A stretch of 64,000 nucleotides of DNA from Brachybacterium sp. EE-P12 (GTDB lineage: Bacteria > Actinomycetota > Actinomycetes > Actinomycetales > Dermabacteraceae). Positions 1-8,388 of the stretch are shown one piece after another (within the stretch, counting starts at the first letter, position 1; every line of letters begins with the position of its first letter). A program made the translations under genes and the position numbers. Under the pieces are notes generated by a model. That model made no database searches. It saw only the letters and a list, made by a program, of their open reading frames with translations, and was not told the origin of the DNA. Where the stretch lies: positions 620,001 to 684,000 of the forward strand of contig NZ_QXCP01000004.1 in the NCBI RefSeq assembly GCF_003711805.1, written 5' to 3'.

Positions 1-1
1 C

Positions 2-160
2 CTCGACGACGTCCTCGTGCCGCGCTTCCACGAGCTCGAGCGGTCCGCCGGCGGCCCGGCGGGGGAGGGCAGGGGGACCGGAACCGGCCCCGCGAGCGCC
101 CCTCATCCCGCCGAGCAGCGGCCGGGCCTGCTCTCGCGCCTGCTGCGCCGCTCCCGCTGA
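2..160 (+). CDS. C-terminal end of an unidentified protein (5' end outside window)
   Basis: An open frame enters from the left edge and stops at TGA 158-160, giving about 52 residues. It starts LDDVLVPRFHELERS, continues as a Gly/Pro/Ala-rich linker and ends in a basic, leucine-rich tail (LLSRLLRRSR). The frame is supported by third-position GC and by a clean stop before the promoter of the next gene. In related actinobacteria this place is usually held by rlmN or cdsA, but the visible tail does not let me assign either. No function is offered. Confidence 0.4.
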   Translation, partial: LDDVLVPRFHELERSAGGPAGEGRGTGTGPASAPHPAEQRPGLLSRLLRRSR

Positions 161-229
161 GCTCCGCGGCAGCGGGTCCTCCCGCCCCACGGCCCTGCAC
201 GCCTCCCCGACACACCCGCCCCGCGCCGC

Positions 230-235
230 TACAGT
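230..235 (+). promoter_or_regulatory. -10 element (TACAGT) for the DivIVA-domain gene
   Basis: TACAGT matches the actinobacterial SigA -10 pattern TANNNT and lies about 33 nt before the GTG start. A purine-rich ribosome site (GAGGAAGGA) sits between it and the start. No clear -35 is visible. Confidence 0.5.
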
Positions 236-267
236 GGGGCACCGACAGCACCGAGGAAGGACCACTG

Positions 268-816
268 GTGAGCACATCGTTCGAACGCGTCTCGCGCTTC
301 AGCGTCGGATACGACATGCGTGAGGTCGACGAGTTCCTCGCCCGCGCCCGCAAGGCCTACGAGGGCCGCGACCCGTCCTTCGGCGGGAGCGACATCACCG
401 CGGCGAGCTTCGGCACCGAGCGCGGCGGCTATGACATGCGCGTGGTCGACGAGGCGCTGGACCGCCTCTCGGACGCGTTCGCGCTGCAGGCCCGCGACGA
501 CGCCATCGCCGCTCAGGGCGAGGAGGCGTGGGTCGCGCAGCTCACCGAGCGCGCCGAGGTGCTCAAGGAGCGGCTCGAGCGCCCCGCCGGGGACCGCTTC
601 GCCCCCGCCGCGCAGGGCGAGCCCGCCTACGACAAGGCCGACGTGGACGCCCTGTGCGACCAGCTCGTCGCCTACTTCACCGACGGCCACCCCATGAGCG
701 TGGACGACGTGCGTCGCGCCGCCTTCGGGCGTCGCCGCGGCGCCGAGGGCTACCGCGAGGCCGTGGTCGACGTCTATCTCGACCATGTCGCGGACGTGAT
801 GGCCTCCGTGCCGTGA
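268..816 (+). CDS. DivIVA-domain-containing protein
   Basis: This is a 182-residue soluble protein with two short repeats typical of the actinobacterial DivIVA/Wag31-like motif: FSVGYDMREVDEFLARAR near residues 11-28, then GGYDMRVVDEALDRL near 52-66. A third degenerate copy (AYDKADVDALCDQL) lies around residue 125. Proteins with these repeats are small cytoplasmic relatives of the polar-growth scaffold, but they lack its long coiled coil, so a scaffold role is not implied. The GTG start is preceded by GAGGAAGGA. The stop overlaps the GTG of the dxr stump as GTGA, the coupling expected if a full dxr once followed. In related genomes this family sits just upstream of dxr-rseP. Confidence 0.75.
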   Translation: MSTSFERVSRFSVGYDMREVDEFLARARKAYEGRDPSFGGSDITAASFGTERGGYDMRVVDEALDRLSDAFALQARDDAIAAQGEEAWVAQLTERAEVLKERLERPAGDRFAPAAQGEPAYDKADVDALCDQLVAYFTDGHPMSVDDVRRAAFGRRRGAEGYREAVVDVYLDHVADVMASVP

Positions 817-884
817 CCGACGCGTCGCCGCGGCGCCTGATCCTGCCGGGCTCCACCGGGCTCCTCGCCGTGCAGGAGCGCTGA
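813..884 (+). pseudogene. dxr: Residual 5' stump of dxr (1-deoxy-D-xylulose-5-phosphate reductoisomerase)
   Basis: A 23-codon frame starts with GTG overlapping the preceding stop (GTGA) and reads VTDASPRRLILPGSTG, then LLAVQER and a stop. The first 16 residues match the start of Dxr, whose N-terminus is a basic residue pair, a hydrophobic strand and the NADPH-binding GSTG(SIGTQ) turn. Position supports this, because dxr normally lies directly upstream of rseP in actinobacteria. The remaining ~370 residues of the reductoisomerase are absent. The end of the frame contains AGGAG (874-878), the ribosome site for rseP, which may explain why the tail survived. The tail LLAVQER could be the old C-terminus joined by an in-frame deletion (inference). 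A chance short ORF is the alternative, but position, overlap and motif agree. Confidence 0.65.
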
Positions 885-886
885 GC

Positions 887-2230
887 ATGCTGCTCTTCGC
901 CCTCGGCGTGCTCGTGATCGCCGCGGGGCTCGGCCTCTCGATCGCCCTGCACGAGATCGGCCATCTCGTCCCCGCGAAGCTGTTCGGCGTGCGGGTCACC
1001 CAGTACATGATCGGCTTCGGCCCCACGCTCCTGTCCCGCACCCGCGGCGAGACCGAGTACGGCCTCAAGGCCGTCCCGCTCGGCGGCTACATCCGCATGA
1101 TCGGCATGTTCCCGCCGCACCGCGGGGAGCCCGAGGGGACGATCCGCGAGGACTCCACCGGGCTGCTCCAGCAGATCACCGAGATGTCCGAGGACGCGAA
1201 GGCCTACGAGTCCTCCCAGTACGGCCCCGAGGACGCCCACCGCACCTTCGTCGCGCTCTCCGTGCCGAAGAAGCTCGCGGTGATGCTCGGCGGCCCGGCC
1301 ATGAACCTGCTCATCTCCGTGCTGCTCATGGTGGTGCTGGTCAGCGGCATCGGCCTGCCCTCGGTGACGCCCACTGTGCAGAGCGTCTCGCAGTGCGTGG
1401 TCCCGGCCGATGCCCCCGCGGACGTCTCCTGCGAGGGGAAGCCGGCAGCACCGGCGCTCGCGGCGGGAATCCGGCCCGGCGACGTGCTGCGCGAGATCGA
1501 CGGGCACCGGATCGACCGCTGGGAGGACGTCACCGCCGCGGTGCGCGCCGCGGAGGACCGCACCGTCGACGTCGTCGTCGAGCGCGACGACCGCGAGCTG
1601 ACGCTCGAGGCGACCCTCGTGGTCGACGCCCGGCCCGTCCTCGACGAGAGCGGCGCCCCTGTGCACGCCGCCGACGGGGAGATCCTCACCGAGGAGGTCG
1701 GCTTCCTCGGCGTGGCCGGCACCCCCGACCTCGTGCCGCAGTCCCCGACCGAGGTGCCCGCGATGGCCTGGGACGCCTTCGTGCGCACCGGGCAGATCGT
1801 GCTGACCCTGCCGGTGCGGCTGTACGAGGTGGGTGAGGCCGCCTTCGGCAGCGCCGAGCGCGACCCGAACGGCCCCCTCGGCGTCGTCGGCGTCTCCCGG
1901 CTGGCCGGCGAGGTCGCCTCCGTCGATCAGCCCGGCTTCGAGCTGCGGGAGAAGACCGGGACGATGATCTCGATGCTCGCCTCGCTGAACATGGCGCTGT
2001 TCGTGTTCAACCTCGTCCCGCTGCTGCCGCTGGACGGCGGGCACGTCGCCGGGGCGCTGCTCGAAGGGGCACGGCGCCTCCTGGCGAGGCTGCGGGGACG
2101 GCCCGACCCGGGACCGGTGGACATGTCCCGGATGCTCCCGCTGACCAACGCGGTCGCGCTCGTGTTCATCGTGATGACGGTGCTGCTGGTGTACGCGGAC
2201 ATCGTCAAGCCGATCACCCTGTTCCCCTGA
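887..2230 (+). CDS. rseP: Site-2 intramembrane zinc metalloprotease, RseP/M50 family
   Basis: The product has 447 residues, normal for actinobacterial RseP/Rip1. It cleaves transmembrane segments of anti-sigma factors and other small membrane proteins inside the cytoplasmic membrane. The first transmembrane segment carries the zinc motif HEIGH at residues 22-26. A PDZ region spans about 165-245 (GIRPGDVLREIDG inside it). The third zinc ligand lies in NLVPLLPLDGGH, with Asp383, and a final transmembrane helix ends the protein. The ATG is 8 nt after AGGAG, which lies inside the dxr stump, and 2 nt after the stump's stop, so translation is probably coupled to it. The gene is intact although both usual neighbours, dxr and ispG, are reduced to stumps. 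Confidence 0.93.
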   Translation: MLLFALGVLVIAAGLGLSIALHEIGHLVPAKLFGVRVTQYMIGFGPTLLSRTRGETEYGLKAVPLGGYIRMIGMFPPHRGEPEGTIREDSTGLLQQITEMSEDAKAYESSQYGPEDAHRTFVALSVPKKLAVMLGGPAMNLLISVLLMVVLVSGIGLPSVTPTVQSVSQCVVPADAPADVSCEGKPAAPALAAGIRPGDVLREIDGHRIDRWEDVTAAVRAAEDRTVDVVVERDDRELTLEATLVVDARPVLDESGAPVHAADGEILTEEVGFLGVAGTPDLVPQSPTEVPAMAWDAFVRTGQIVLTLPVRLYEVGEAAFGSAERDPNGPLGVVGVSRLAGEVASVDQPGFELREKTGTMISMLASLNMALFVFNLVPLLPLDGGHVAGALLEGARRLLARLRGRPDPGPVDMSRMLPLTNAVALVFIVMTVLLVYADIVKPITLFP

Positions 2231-2333
2231 GCGTCGCAGGGGCCGCGGCGCGCCGCCGTGCACCCGGTCGCTGGGGTCCGTGCAGGTGCCGCGGACGTGT
2301 CGCGCCTCGCCTCCCGGGACCGCGACGGCAGTC

Positions 2334-2339
2334 CATAAT
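2334..2339 (+). promoter_or_regulatory. -10 element (CATAAT) driving a leaderless ispG stump
   Basis: CATAAT ends 6 nt before the GTG at 2346, so a transcript starting about 7 nt after the -10 would begin at the start codon itself. It is an AT-rich hexamer in very GC-rich surroundings. The promoter of the lost ispG therefore seems intact and would now drive the downstream GNAT gene. Confidence 0.5.
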
Positions 2340-2345
2340 GGGGCG

Positions 2346-2477
2346 GTGACTTCCCTGAGCCTCGGCGACCCCGCCGTCACGACGCCTCCGCCGGTCCTCG
2401 CCCGCCGGCGGACGACGCGCACGGCGAGGCTCGGCGACCTGCACGTCGGCGGCGTCCCCTCCGTCCTCGTGGGCTGA
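2346..2477 (+). pseudogene. ispG: Residual 5' stump of ispG (4-hydroxy-3-methylbut-2-enyl-diphosphate synthase)
   Basis: A 43-codon frame (GTG start, TGA stop) reads VTSLSLGDPAV, then a Thr/Pro stretch, VLARRRTTR and ARLGDLHVGG before ending. This is the typical actinobacterial IspG N-terminus: (M)TSLSLGMP, a Pro-rich linker, LAxRRxTRxxxVG and then VGG(xxPVSVQSM). Homology ends at VGG, and the catalytic barrel and the Fe-S domain (about 340 residues) are missing. The site is exactly where ispG normally stands, between rseP and the DUF4081-GNAT gene. The stop lies 5 nt before the GNAT start, so the deletion left the local operon spacing intact. The stump may still act as a leaderless leader peptide for the GNAT gene (inference). 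Confidence 0.72.
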
Positions 2478-2482
2478 GCCCC

Positions 2483-3334
2483 GTGTTCCGACGCGGCGGG
2501 CGTCTGCGCGCGGTGCGCTCCGGCACGGCTCAGGCCGCGCTCGATCTCGCGCTCCAGGACCCGATCACCAACGCGCTCGGCGGTGCCCGGCTGCGCGAGA
2601 CGATCGGCTCCGCCGCGCTCTCCCAGGAGTTCTCCCTCGTGGGCGAGGACCGGCGGCCGGAGGGCGTGCTCTGGCACGGGGTGAACCTCTCGCCGCTGTC
2701 CGCCTCCCCGGGCGCGCTGGACGAGTTCGGCGAGCACATGGCCGGGCGTCCCCGGCGTGCGAGCTCCGTGGTGGGGGAGCATGCGGCGATCGACCGGCTG
2801 TGGCAGACCCTCTCGGGCAGCTGGGGCTCGGCGGTGCGCGAGTACCGCTGGAGCCAGCCCCTGCTGCTCGCCGCACCGCCGGCGCAGATGCCCTCCCTGC
2901 CCGGTGCGGGGCTGCGGGCCGCCGAGATGCAGGAGGCCGCGGCGGTGTTCCCCGCCGCGGTGTCGATGTTCCGCGAGGAGGTCGGGATCGACCCGCTGCT
3001 CGGCGACGGCGGGCGCTCCTACCGCCACCGGGTGGGCGAGCTGATCCGGCAGCGGCGCAGCTACGTCGTGGTCCGGGGCGGTCAGGTCGTGTTCAAGGCC
3101 GACGTGGGCGCGCTCTTCGGCCCGGTCGCCCAGATCCACGGGGTGTGGGTGCGCCCGGACCTGCGCGGCCACGGACTCGGCCGCGCCGCGATGATCGAGC
3201 TCGTGGAGCGGGTCCGCCGCGACCACTGCCCGCAGGTCTCGCTCTATGTCAACGACTTCAACGAGCCGGCCAGACGCGCCTACGCCGCCTCCGGCTTCCG
3301 CCAGGTCGGGGAGCTGACGACGATCCTGTTCTGA
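2483..3334 (+). CDS. GNAT-family N-acetyltransferase with DUF4081-like N-terminal region
   Basis: The product has 283 residues. The C-terminal ~130 are a Gcn5-related acetyltransferase fold with the acetyl-CoA pyrophosphate loop RGHGLG at about 228-233 inside HGVWVRPDLRGHGLGRAA, and a final beta-bulge segment YVNDFNEPARRAYAASGF. The N-terminal half (ALDLALQDPITNALGGARL, PLLLAAP) resembles the DUF4081 module that accompanies this family beside ispG in actinobacteria. The substrate is unknown. The GTG start at 2483 has no strong Shine-Dalgarno sequence and follows the ispG stump stop by 5 nt, so translation may depend on termination at the stump. Confidence 0.82.
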   Translation: MFRRGGRLRAVRSGTAQAALDLALQDPITNALGGARLRETIGSAALSQEFSLVGEDRRPEGVLWHGVNLSPLSASPGALDEFGEHMAGRPRRASSVVGEHAAIDRLWQTLSGSWGSAVREYRWSQPLLLAAPPAQMPSLPGAGLRAAEMQEAAAVFPAAVSMFREEVGIDPLLGDGGRSYRHRVGELIRQRRSYVVVRGGQVVFKADVGALFGPVAQIHGVWVRPDLRGHGLGRAAMIELVERVRRDHCPQVSLYVNDFNEPARRAYAASGFRQVGELTTILF

Positions 3335-3353
3335 GCGCGCCGCGGCGACCGGG

Positions 3354-4214
3354 TCAGCCGGGCCGGTGCGCGGTGAGCACGTACTGCAGGGCGAGCCGGT
3401 CGGGATCCTCCCGCAGGCGATACCGGCCGTCGACCGTCCGCTCCATCAGCTCGGGCCACGGCGCCCAGGCCGAGCAGGGGGTCTCCTCGAAGGAGTCGAG
3501 CACCAGCCCCGCCTCGAGCAGCGCGGTGAGGATCTCGCCGATCGAGTGGTTCCACTGATGGTTGGTGCGATGCGCGATCGGGGCCGTGCCCTCCGGCGCC
3601 TCGACATAGCTGCCGTCATCCTGCCAGGTCATGGGCTCCGTGCGCTCGAAGTAGGGCTGCTCGAGCCGGAGCCCTCCGGAGACGTCCTCGCCCACCGCCA
3701 TGAACATCGGGTGGTCGTCCCGGAGCAGGACGCGCCCGTCCGGACGCAGCAGCGAGGCGACGACCCGTGCCCAGGCGGTCACGTCCGGCAGCCAGCACAG
3801 CACCCCGAGGGAGGTGTAGACGAGGTCGAAGTCCCCTTCGACGGCCTCGCGGGCGTCGTACACGTTCGCCTCGACGAGCTCGATCCCGGCCCCGGCGCGC
3901 TCGGCGACATCGCGAGCGCGGGCGAGGGAGCCGGGGGAGAGGTCCACGCCGACGACGCGCCGCGCCCCGAGCCGGGCGAGGCTCACCGTGTCGGTGCCCA
4001 GATGGCACTGCAGATGCATCACGTCCTGTCCCGTGAGGTCGCCGAGACGCTCGCGGTCCTGGTCGACCTCGGGGGTGATCCGCGTGGGAACCGCGACGAG
4101 CTCCTCGATGCCGTAGCCGGAGGCGACGTGGAGGGCCGCGCGGTCGTCCCAGTTCGCGCGGTTGTCCTCGAAGCGGCGCTCTACGGCGGGGTCGTGCGGG
4201 GCGGGGGAACCCAT
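3354..4214 (-). CDS. Class I SAM-dependent methyltransferase
   Basis: The product has 286 residues. SAM-binding motif I is atypical, DVMHLQCHLGTDTVSLARLG near residues 64-83, followed by RRVVGVDLSPGSLARAR (motif II) and DFDLVYTSLGVLCWLPD (motif IV). A C-terminal WAPWPELMERT segment resembles small-molecule methyltransferases of the Methyltransf_25/11 groups. The substrate cannot be told. I chose ATG 4212-4214 because GAGGAG lies 6 nt upstream on this strand; the open frame continues much further upstream but with shadow composition. The gene converges on the GNAT gene with 19 nt between the stops. Confidence 0.8.
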   Translation of the reverse strand: MGSPAPHDPAVERRFEDNRANWDDRAALHVASGYGIEELVAVPTRITPEVDQDRERLGDLTGQDVMHLQCHLGTDTVSLARLGARRVVGVDLSPGSLARARDVAERAGAGIELVEANVYDAREAVEGDFDLVYTSLGVLCWLPDVTAWARVVASLLRPDGRVLLRDDHPMFMAVGEDVSGGLRLEQPYFERTEPMTWQDDGSYVEAPEGTAPIAHRTNHQWNHSIGEILTALLEAGLVLDSFEETPCSAWAPWPELMERTVDGRYRLREDPDRLALQYVLTAHRPG

Positions 4215-4355
4215 CGGCGTCTCCTCAGCGGCGTCGGGCGGGTGGGGCAGCGAGGCGCCGGCCGGCGCCGTCGGCACGCTACGACGTCGAGCACGGCCGA
4301 CGCCAGGGCTTTCCCGGCACCAGCACGCTCCTCGCCCCGGGCCGCGAGGAGCGGG

Positions 4356-4361
4356 TAGGTT
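4356..4361 (+). promoter_or_regulatory. -10 element (TAGGTT), leaderless start
   Basis: TAGGTT ends 6 nt before the ATG at 4368 and there is no ribosome-binding site, so the transcript likely starts at the initiation codon. Confidence 0.5.
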
Positions 4362-4367
4362 CGGGGG

Positions 4368-5009
4368 ATGCGCGACGACGCCGCCCCCACCGCCGCTCCG
4401 GAGACCCCCGACCAGGCCGCCTCGGCCGCGCCCGAGCCGGAGCAGGCTCTCGCGGGCGCTCATGTGCTCCTGCTCGTGGGACCTCCCGCAGTGGGCAAGC
4501 TCAGCATCGCCCGGGAGCTTGCGCGGCGCACCGGCGCGCTCGTGGTCGACAACCACCTCATCAACAACCCCGTGTTCGTGCCGATGGGCCTGCACGCGGG
4601 CGAGGGCGTGGACATCTCCGCGACCGACGGGCTGCGCCGCCGCGTCTGGGAGGTCGTGCTCGAGGCGGCCGCCGCGGCGCCGCCGTCGCTCTCGCACGTC
4701 ATGACCAACTGGCTCCCCGACGACGAGGAGAACGCGGCCCACGTCGAGCGCCTGCGGGAGCTGGCCCGCGTGCGCGGTGCTCGTTTCGTGCCCGTCTGGC
4801 TGACGGCCTCGGAGGAGGCGCTGCTCGCCCGGGTCGAGGCGCCCGGCCGCGCGGAGCGCAGCAAGCTCACCGATCCTGAGCTGCTCGCCCAGATCCTCGC
4901 CGTGCCGATGCTCCCGGCCCCGCCCGATGCGCTCCACCTCGACGTCTCCGAGGGCGGTCCGCAGGAGGCGGTCACGGCGCTCCTCGCGGCGCTCGGCCAG
5001 GAGGCCTGA
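4368..5009 (+). CDS. P-loop (AAA/kinase-like) nucleotide-binding protein
   Basis: The product has 213 residues. After an Ala/Pro-rich N-terminus comes a hydrophobic strand and Walker A, GPPAVGKL at residues 38-45, then VDNHLINNPV, a spacing typical of shikimate-kinase- or chloramphenicol-phosphotransferase-like single-domain kinases. VPVWLTASEEALLARV is the base-recognition/lid region, and LHLDVS closes the domain. The small-molecule substrate is unknown. It is a single transcription unit with an apparently leaderless start and ends 17 nt before the convergent stop of the next gene. Confidence 0.65.
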   Translation: MRDDAAPTAAPETPDQAASAAPEPEQALAGAHVLLLVGPPAVGKLSIARELARRTGALVVDNHLINNPVFVPMGLHAGEGVDISATDGLRRRVWEVVLEAAAAAPPSLSHVMTNWLPDDEENAAHVERLRELARVRGARFVPVWLTASEEALLARVEAPGRAERSKLTDPELLAQILAVPMLPAPPDALHLDVSEGGPQEAVTALLAALGQEA

Positions 5010-5026
5010 GCCCTCCGGGTCGGCGC

Positions 5027-6430
5027 TCAGCCGGCCAGCGCGTCGAGGGCGAGCAGCGTGTTCGCGGCGGTCCACGCGAGCGGGGCGACCGAGGCGGGGC
5101 GCCCGTCGAAGAGCACCTTCTCCGGGAGCGAGCCGGCCTCGGTGCGGTGCGCGGCGAGCCAGGTGAGGACCTCGCGGGCGGCCGCGCGCTCGCCGGAGCG
5201 GGCGAGGGCGAGTCCCAGCAGGCTCGTCGACGGGGTCCAGCTCACCCCGTCCTGCTTCCACGCCGCGCCGGGGGCGATGCCGCCCCCGGGGCGGGCGAGC
5301 TCGCCGCGCAGCGCGAGCAGGCGGGACGGCTCGATCTGCCCCTGCTGCCCGGTCGCGTCGAACAGGGCGAGCGCGGAGTCGGCCCCGCCGCCGTCGCGAT
5401 ATCGCTGGTAGCCGCTGCGTCCGAAGGTTCCGGCGAGCAGGTGCGCGAAGGTCGCCGCCGCGTCCGCCGCCCCGGTCCCGCCGGTGAGCTCCGCGCCGGC
5501 GCGCAGCCCCGCGAGCGTCGCGGCCATCCCCCACAGGGTGGGGGAGGACTCGTTCACCTCCCAGTAGTCGGGGGAGACGGGCGGCAGCGCGGCCCCGCCC
5601 GCGGTGGCGTGGTGCAATGCCCCCAGGGAGGTGGTCACGAGCCGGTCCAGCCGGTCCGCGACGGCGCCGCCGCCCGTGCCGGAGGCGGCCACGACCTCGG
5701 TGCTCGCCCACAGCAGCAGTCCCGTCCCGTCGAACTGCGGGGCGCGGCCGTCGGGGGCGCGGTCGGTGCCGGGCACGTAGCGGGCCTCGAACCAGCCGTC
5801 GGCCGCCTGGAGGTCCTGGAGATGGCAGAGCACGTCGACGGCGCGGCCCCGCGCACCGATCCTCGAGAGCGCGACGGCGCAGAAGGCCGCGTCCCGCGGC
5901 CACACGTGACGCCAGTTCGAGCTCCAGCCGGCCACGGGGGCGGGCAGCTCGTCGTCGAGCACCCAGAGGTCCGCGAGCGCGGTGTCGGCCAGCTCGCCGA
6001 GCAGGGCCCCGTCCTCGTCCTGCTCGAGGCCGGCACGGAGATGCTCGCGCCAGTCGGCGGTGAGGGCGGTGAAGTCGGCTGCGCGCACCCGGGCGGGGGA
6101 GTGCTCCGGCAGCGCCGCGGCGAGCCGTGTGCCGGGGGAGAGCTCGAGGTCGGGGGCGTCGCCGCCGACGAGGATCCGTCGGTCGGGGTCGGCATGGGCG
6201 ACGGTCCCGCACAGCAGCGGGATCCGGGCGGGCGCCTGCTCTGGACCGCGCAGGGAGCGCTGCGCGGCGACCGCACCGGTGCCCAGCGCGCCGAGCGCCG
6301 CGAGCGAGGCCGCGCCCGCCGCCCCGCGCAGGAGCTGTCGACGGGTCGCGGGACCGGCACCGGTCGGCGCCCTCCGCTCCGCCGGAGCCGGCGCTGTCCT
6401 CGCCGAGCCCTGCTCCTGTCTCTGCTGCAT
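5027..6430 (-). CDS. Tat-exported glucoamylase-fold (GH15-like) protein
   Basis: The product has 467 residues. The N-terminus holds a twin-arginine signal: TRRQLLRG around residues 29-36, then a hydrophobic Ala/Leu/Gly stretch ending in an AVA-type cleavage site. The mature part is an (alpha/alpha)6-barrel-like protein. [11 protein letters not shown] near residue 176 resembles the WxRD substrate-binding segment of family 15 glucoamylases, while [26 protein letters not shown] and LPEKV correspond to later barrel helices. It probably acts on an alpha-glucoside or glycogen-like polymer outside the membrane, but the two catalytic carboxylates cannot be named by eye. ATG 6428-6430 was chosen because it puts the signal near the N-terminus. 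Confidence 0.65.
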   Translation of the reverse strand: MQQRQEQGSARTAPAPAERRAPTGAGPATRRQLLRGAAGAASLAALGALGTGAVAAQRSLRGPEQAPARIPLLCGTVAHADPDRRILVGGDAPDLELSPGTRLAAALPEHSPARVRAADFTALTADWREHLRAGLEQDEDGALLGELADTALADLWVLDDELPAPVAGWSSNWRHVWPRDAAFCAVALSRIGARGRAVDVLCHLQDLQAADGWFEARYVPGTDRAPDGRAPQFDGTGLLLWASTEVVAASGTGGGAVADRLDRLVTTSLGALHHATAGGAALPPVSPDYWEVNESSPTLWGMAATLAGLRAGAELTGGTGAADAAATFAHLLAGTFGRSGYQRYRDGGGADSALALFDATGQQGQIEPSRLLALRGELARPGGGIAPGAAWKQDGVSWTPSTSLLGLALARSGERAAAREVLTWLAAHRTEAGSLPEKVLFDGRPASVAPLAWTAANTLLALDALAG

Positions 6431-6576
6431 CCGGCCCAGGGTACCGACGGCCCCCGGAGGAGCCGAGCGCACGTTCGCAGGCTCACTCCCGCCCCGCCCG
6501 GAACCCGCCGCGACCAGTAGCATGGGCCCGCGCGCCATCGCCGGCGGCGCCGTCCCACATCCCGAAAGGCCGCCCC

Positions 6577-8361
6577 ATGCTCCGTCTGTCCTCGCTGTTC
6601 GTCCGCACCCTGCGGGAGGACCCGGCCGACGCCGAGGTCGCCAGCCACAAGCTGCTGGTGCGCGCGGGCTACATCCGTCGCTCCGCCGCGGGGGTGTACA
6701 CCTGGCTGCCGCTGGGGCTGAGGGTGCTGCGGAAGGTCGAGCAGATCGTGCGCGAGGAGCAGGACGCGATCGGCGGGCAGGAGGTGCTCTTCTCCGCGCT
6801 GCAGCCGCGCGAGCCCTACGAGGCGACCGGCCGGTGGGAGGACTACGGCCCCACCCTGTTCCGGCTCCAGGACCGGCGCGAGGACGACTACCTCCTCGCC
6901 CCCACGCACGAGGAGATGTTCACCCTCACGGTGAAGGACCTGTACTCCTCGTACAAGGACCTCCCGGCGATGCTGTACCAGATCCAGACCAAGTTCCGCG
7001 ACGAGGCCCGGCCCCGCGCGGGCCTGCTGCGCACCCGCGAGTTCATCATGAAGGACGCCTACTCCTTCGACGTGGACGACGCCGGCCTGGACGCCTCCTA
7101 CGAGAAGCAGCGCGGCGCCTACCAGCGCACCTTCGAGCGGCTCGGCCTGCCCACCGTGATCTGCCAGGCCGACGCCGGTGCCATGGGCGGCTCCCGCTCC
7201 GAGGAGTTCCTCCACCCCACCCCGATCGGCGAGGACACCTTCGTGGTCACCGACGGCGGCTACGCCGCCAATGTCGAGGCGGTCACCACCCTGCCCCCCG
7301 AGGCGCTGGACGACGCCGCGATCGCGGCCCTGCCCGCGATGCACGTCGAGGACACCCCCGGCGCGAGCACCATCGCGAAGCTCACCGACTTCTCCAACGA
7401 GGCCTTCCCGGGCCAGGGCCCCGTCTCGGAGGACGGCAGCTGGACCCGCTACGAGATGCTCAAGCACCTCGTCTATCTCCTCACCCATCCCGACGGCTCC
7501 ACCGAGCCCCTGGTCATCGCGCTGCCCGGCGACCGCGAGGTCGACCCCAAGCGGCTCGAGGCCGCGCTCTCCCCGGCGATCGCGACGCCCTTCACCGATG
7601 CGGACTTCGCGAAGCATCCCGTGCTGAAGAAGGGCTACATCGGCCCCGAGGGCCTCGGCCTCGAGGCCCCCTCCGGGATCCGCTATCTCGTCGACCCGCG
7701 CGTCGTGCCCGGCAGCTCGTGGGTCGCGGGCGCCGGCGAGAAGGACCGGCACGTCTACGACCTCGTCTACGGGCGCGACTTCACCGCCGACGGGACGATC
7801 GAGGCGGCCGAGGTGCGCGACGGCGACCCGGCCCCCGACGGCTCGGGCCCGCTGCGCCTGACCCGCGGCATGGAGATGGGGCACATCTTCCAGCTCGGGC
7901 GGAAGTACGCCGAGGCGCTGGGGCTGCGGGTGCTCGACGAGAACGGCAAGTCCGTGGTGGTCACGATGGGCTCCTACGGCATCGGCATCACCCGTGCCGT
8001 CGCCGCGGTCGCCGAGCTGCTCCACGACGAGAAGGGCCTGGTCTGGCCCCGCCAGCTCGCCCCCGCCGATGTGCACGTCGTGGCGACCGGCAAGGACGCC
8101 GCGGTCTTCGAGGAGGCCGAGCGGATCGCCGGCGAGCTCGAGGCGCGAGGCCTCGAGGTGCTCTACGACGACCGCCCGAAGGTCTCCCCGGGCGTGAAGT
8201 TCAAGGACGCCGAGCTGCTGGGCATGCCCACCTCCGTGGTCATCGGCCGCGGCCTCGCGGACGGCGTGGTCGAGGTGCGGGACCGAGCGAGCGGCACGAT
8301 CCGCGAGGTCTCCCCGGCCGAGGTCGTCGATGCCGTCCTCGCCGAGGTGCGCGGGGTCTGA
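6577..8361 (+). CDS. proS: Prolyl-tRNA synthetase (bacterial type with editing insertion)
   Basis: The product has 594 residues. It charges tRNA-Pro with proline. Class II motif 1 lies in [22 protein letters not shown], motif 2 in [17 protein letters not shown] from about residue 140, and motif 3 in [10 protein letters not shown] from about 464. Between motifs 2 and 3 sits the ~180-residue INS domain that hydrolyses Ala-tRNA-Pro, followed by the C-terminal anticodon-binding domain ([31 protein letters not shown]). The ATG at 6577 follows AAAGG. The gene keeps its usual actinobacterial place after the rseP/ispG block, with three unrelated genes inserted between. It is followed by a convergent lipoprotein gene. 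Confidence 0.95.
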   Translation: MLRLSSLFVRTLREDPADAEVASHKLLVRAGYIRRSAAGVYTWLPLGLRVLRKVEQIVREEQDAIGGQEVLFSALQPREPYEATGRWEDYGPTLFRLQDRREDDYLLAPTHEEMFTLTVKDLYSSYKDLPAMLYQIQTKFRDEARPRAGLLRTREFIMKDAYSFDVDDAGLDASYEKQRGAYQRTFERLGLPTVICQADAGAMGGSRSEEFLHPTPIGEDTFVVTDGGYAANVEAVTTLPPEALDDAAIAALPAMHVEDTPGASTIAKLTDFSNEAFPGQGPVSEDGSWTRYEMLKHLVYLLTHPDGSTEPLVIALPGDREVDPKRLEAALSPAIATPFTDADFAKHPVLKKGYIGPEGLGLEAPSGIRYLVDPRVVPGSSWVAGAGEKDRHVYDLVYGRDFTADGTIEAAEVRDGDPAPDGSGPLRLTRGMEMGHIFQLGRKYAEALGLRVLDENGKSVVVTMGSYGIGITRAVAAVAELLHDEKGLVWPRQLAPADVHVVATGKDAAVFEEAERIAGELEARGLEVLYDDRPKVSPGVKFKDAELLGMPTSVVIGRGLADGVVEVRDRASGTIREVSPAEVVDAVLAEVRGV

Positions 8362-8388
8362 GCGACCCGCCCGGGCACGCCGACGGGC

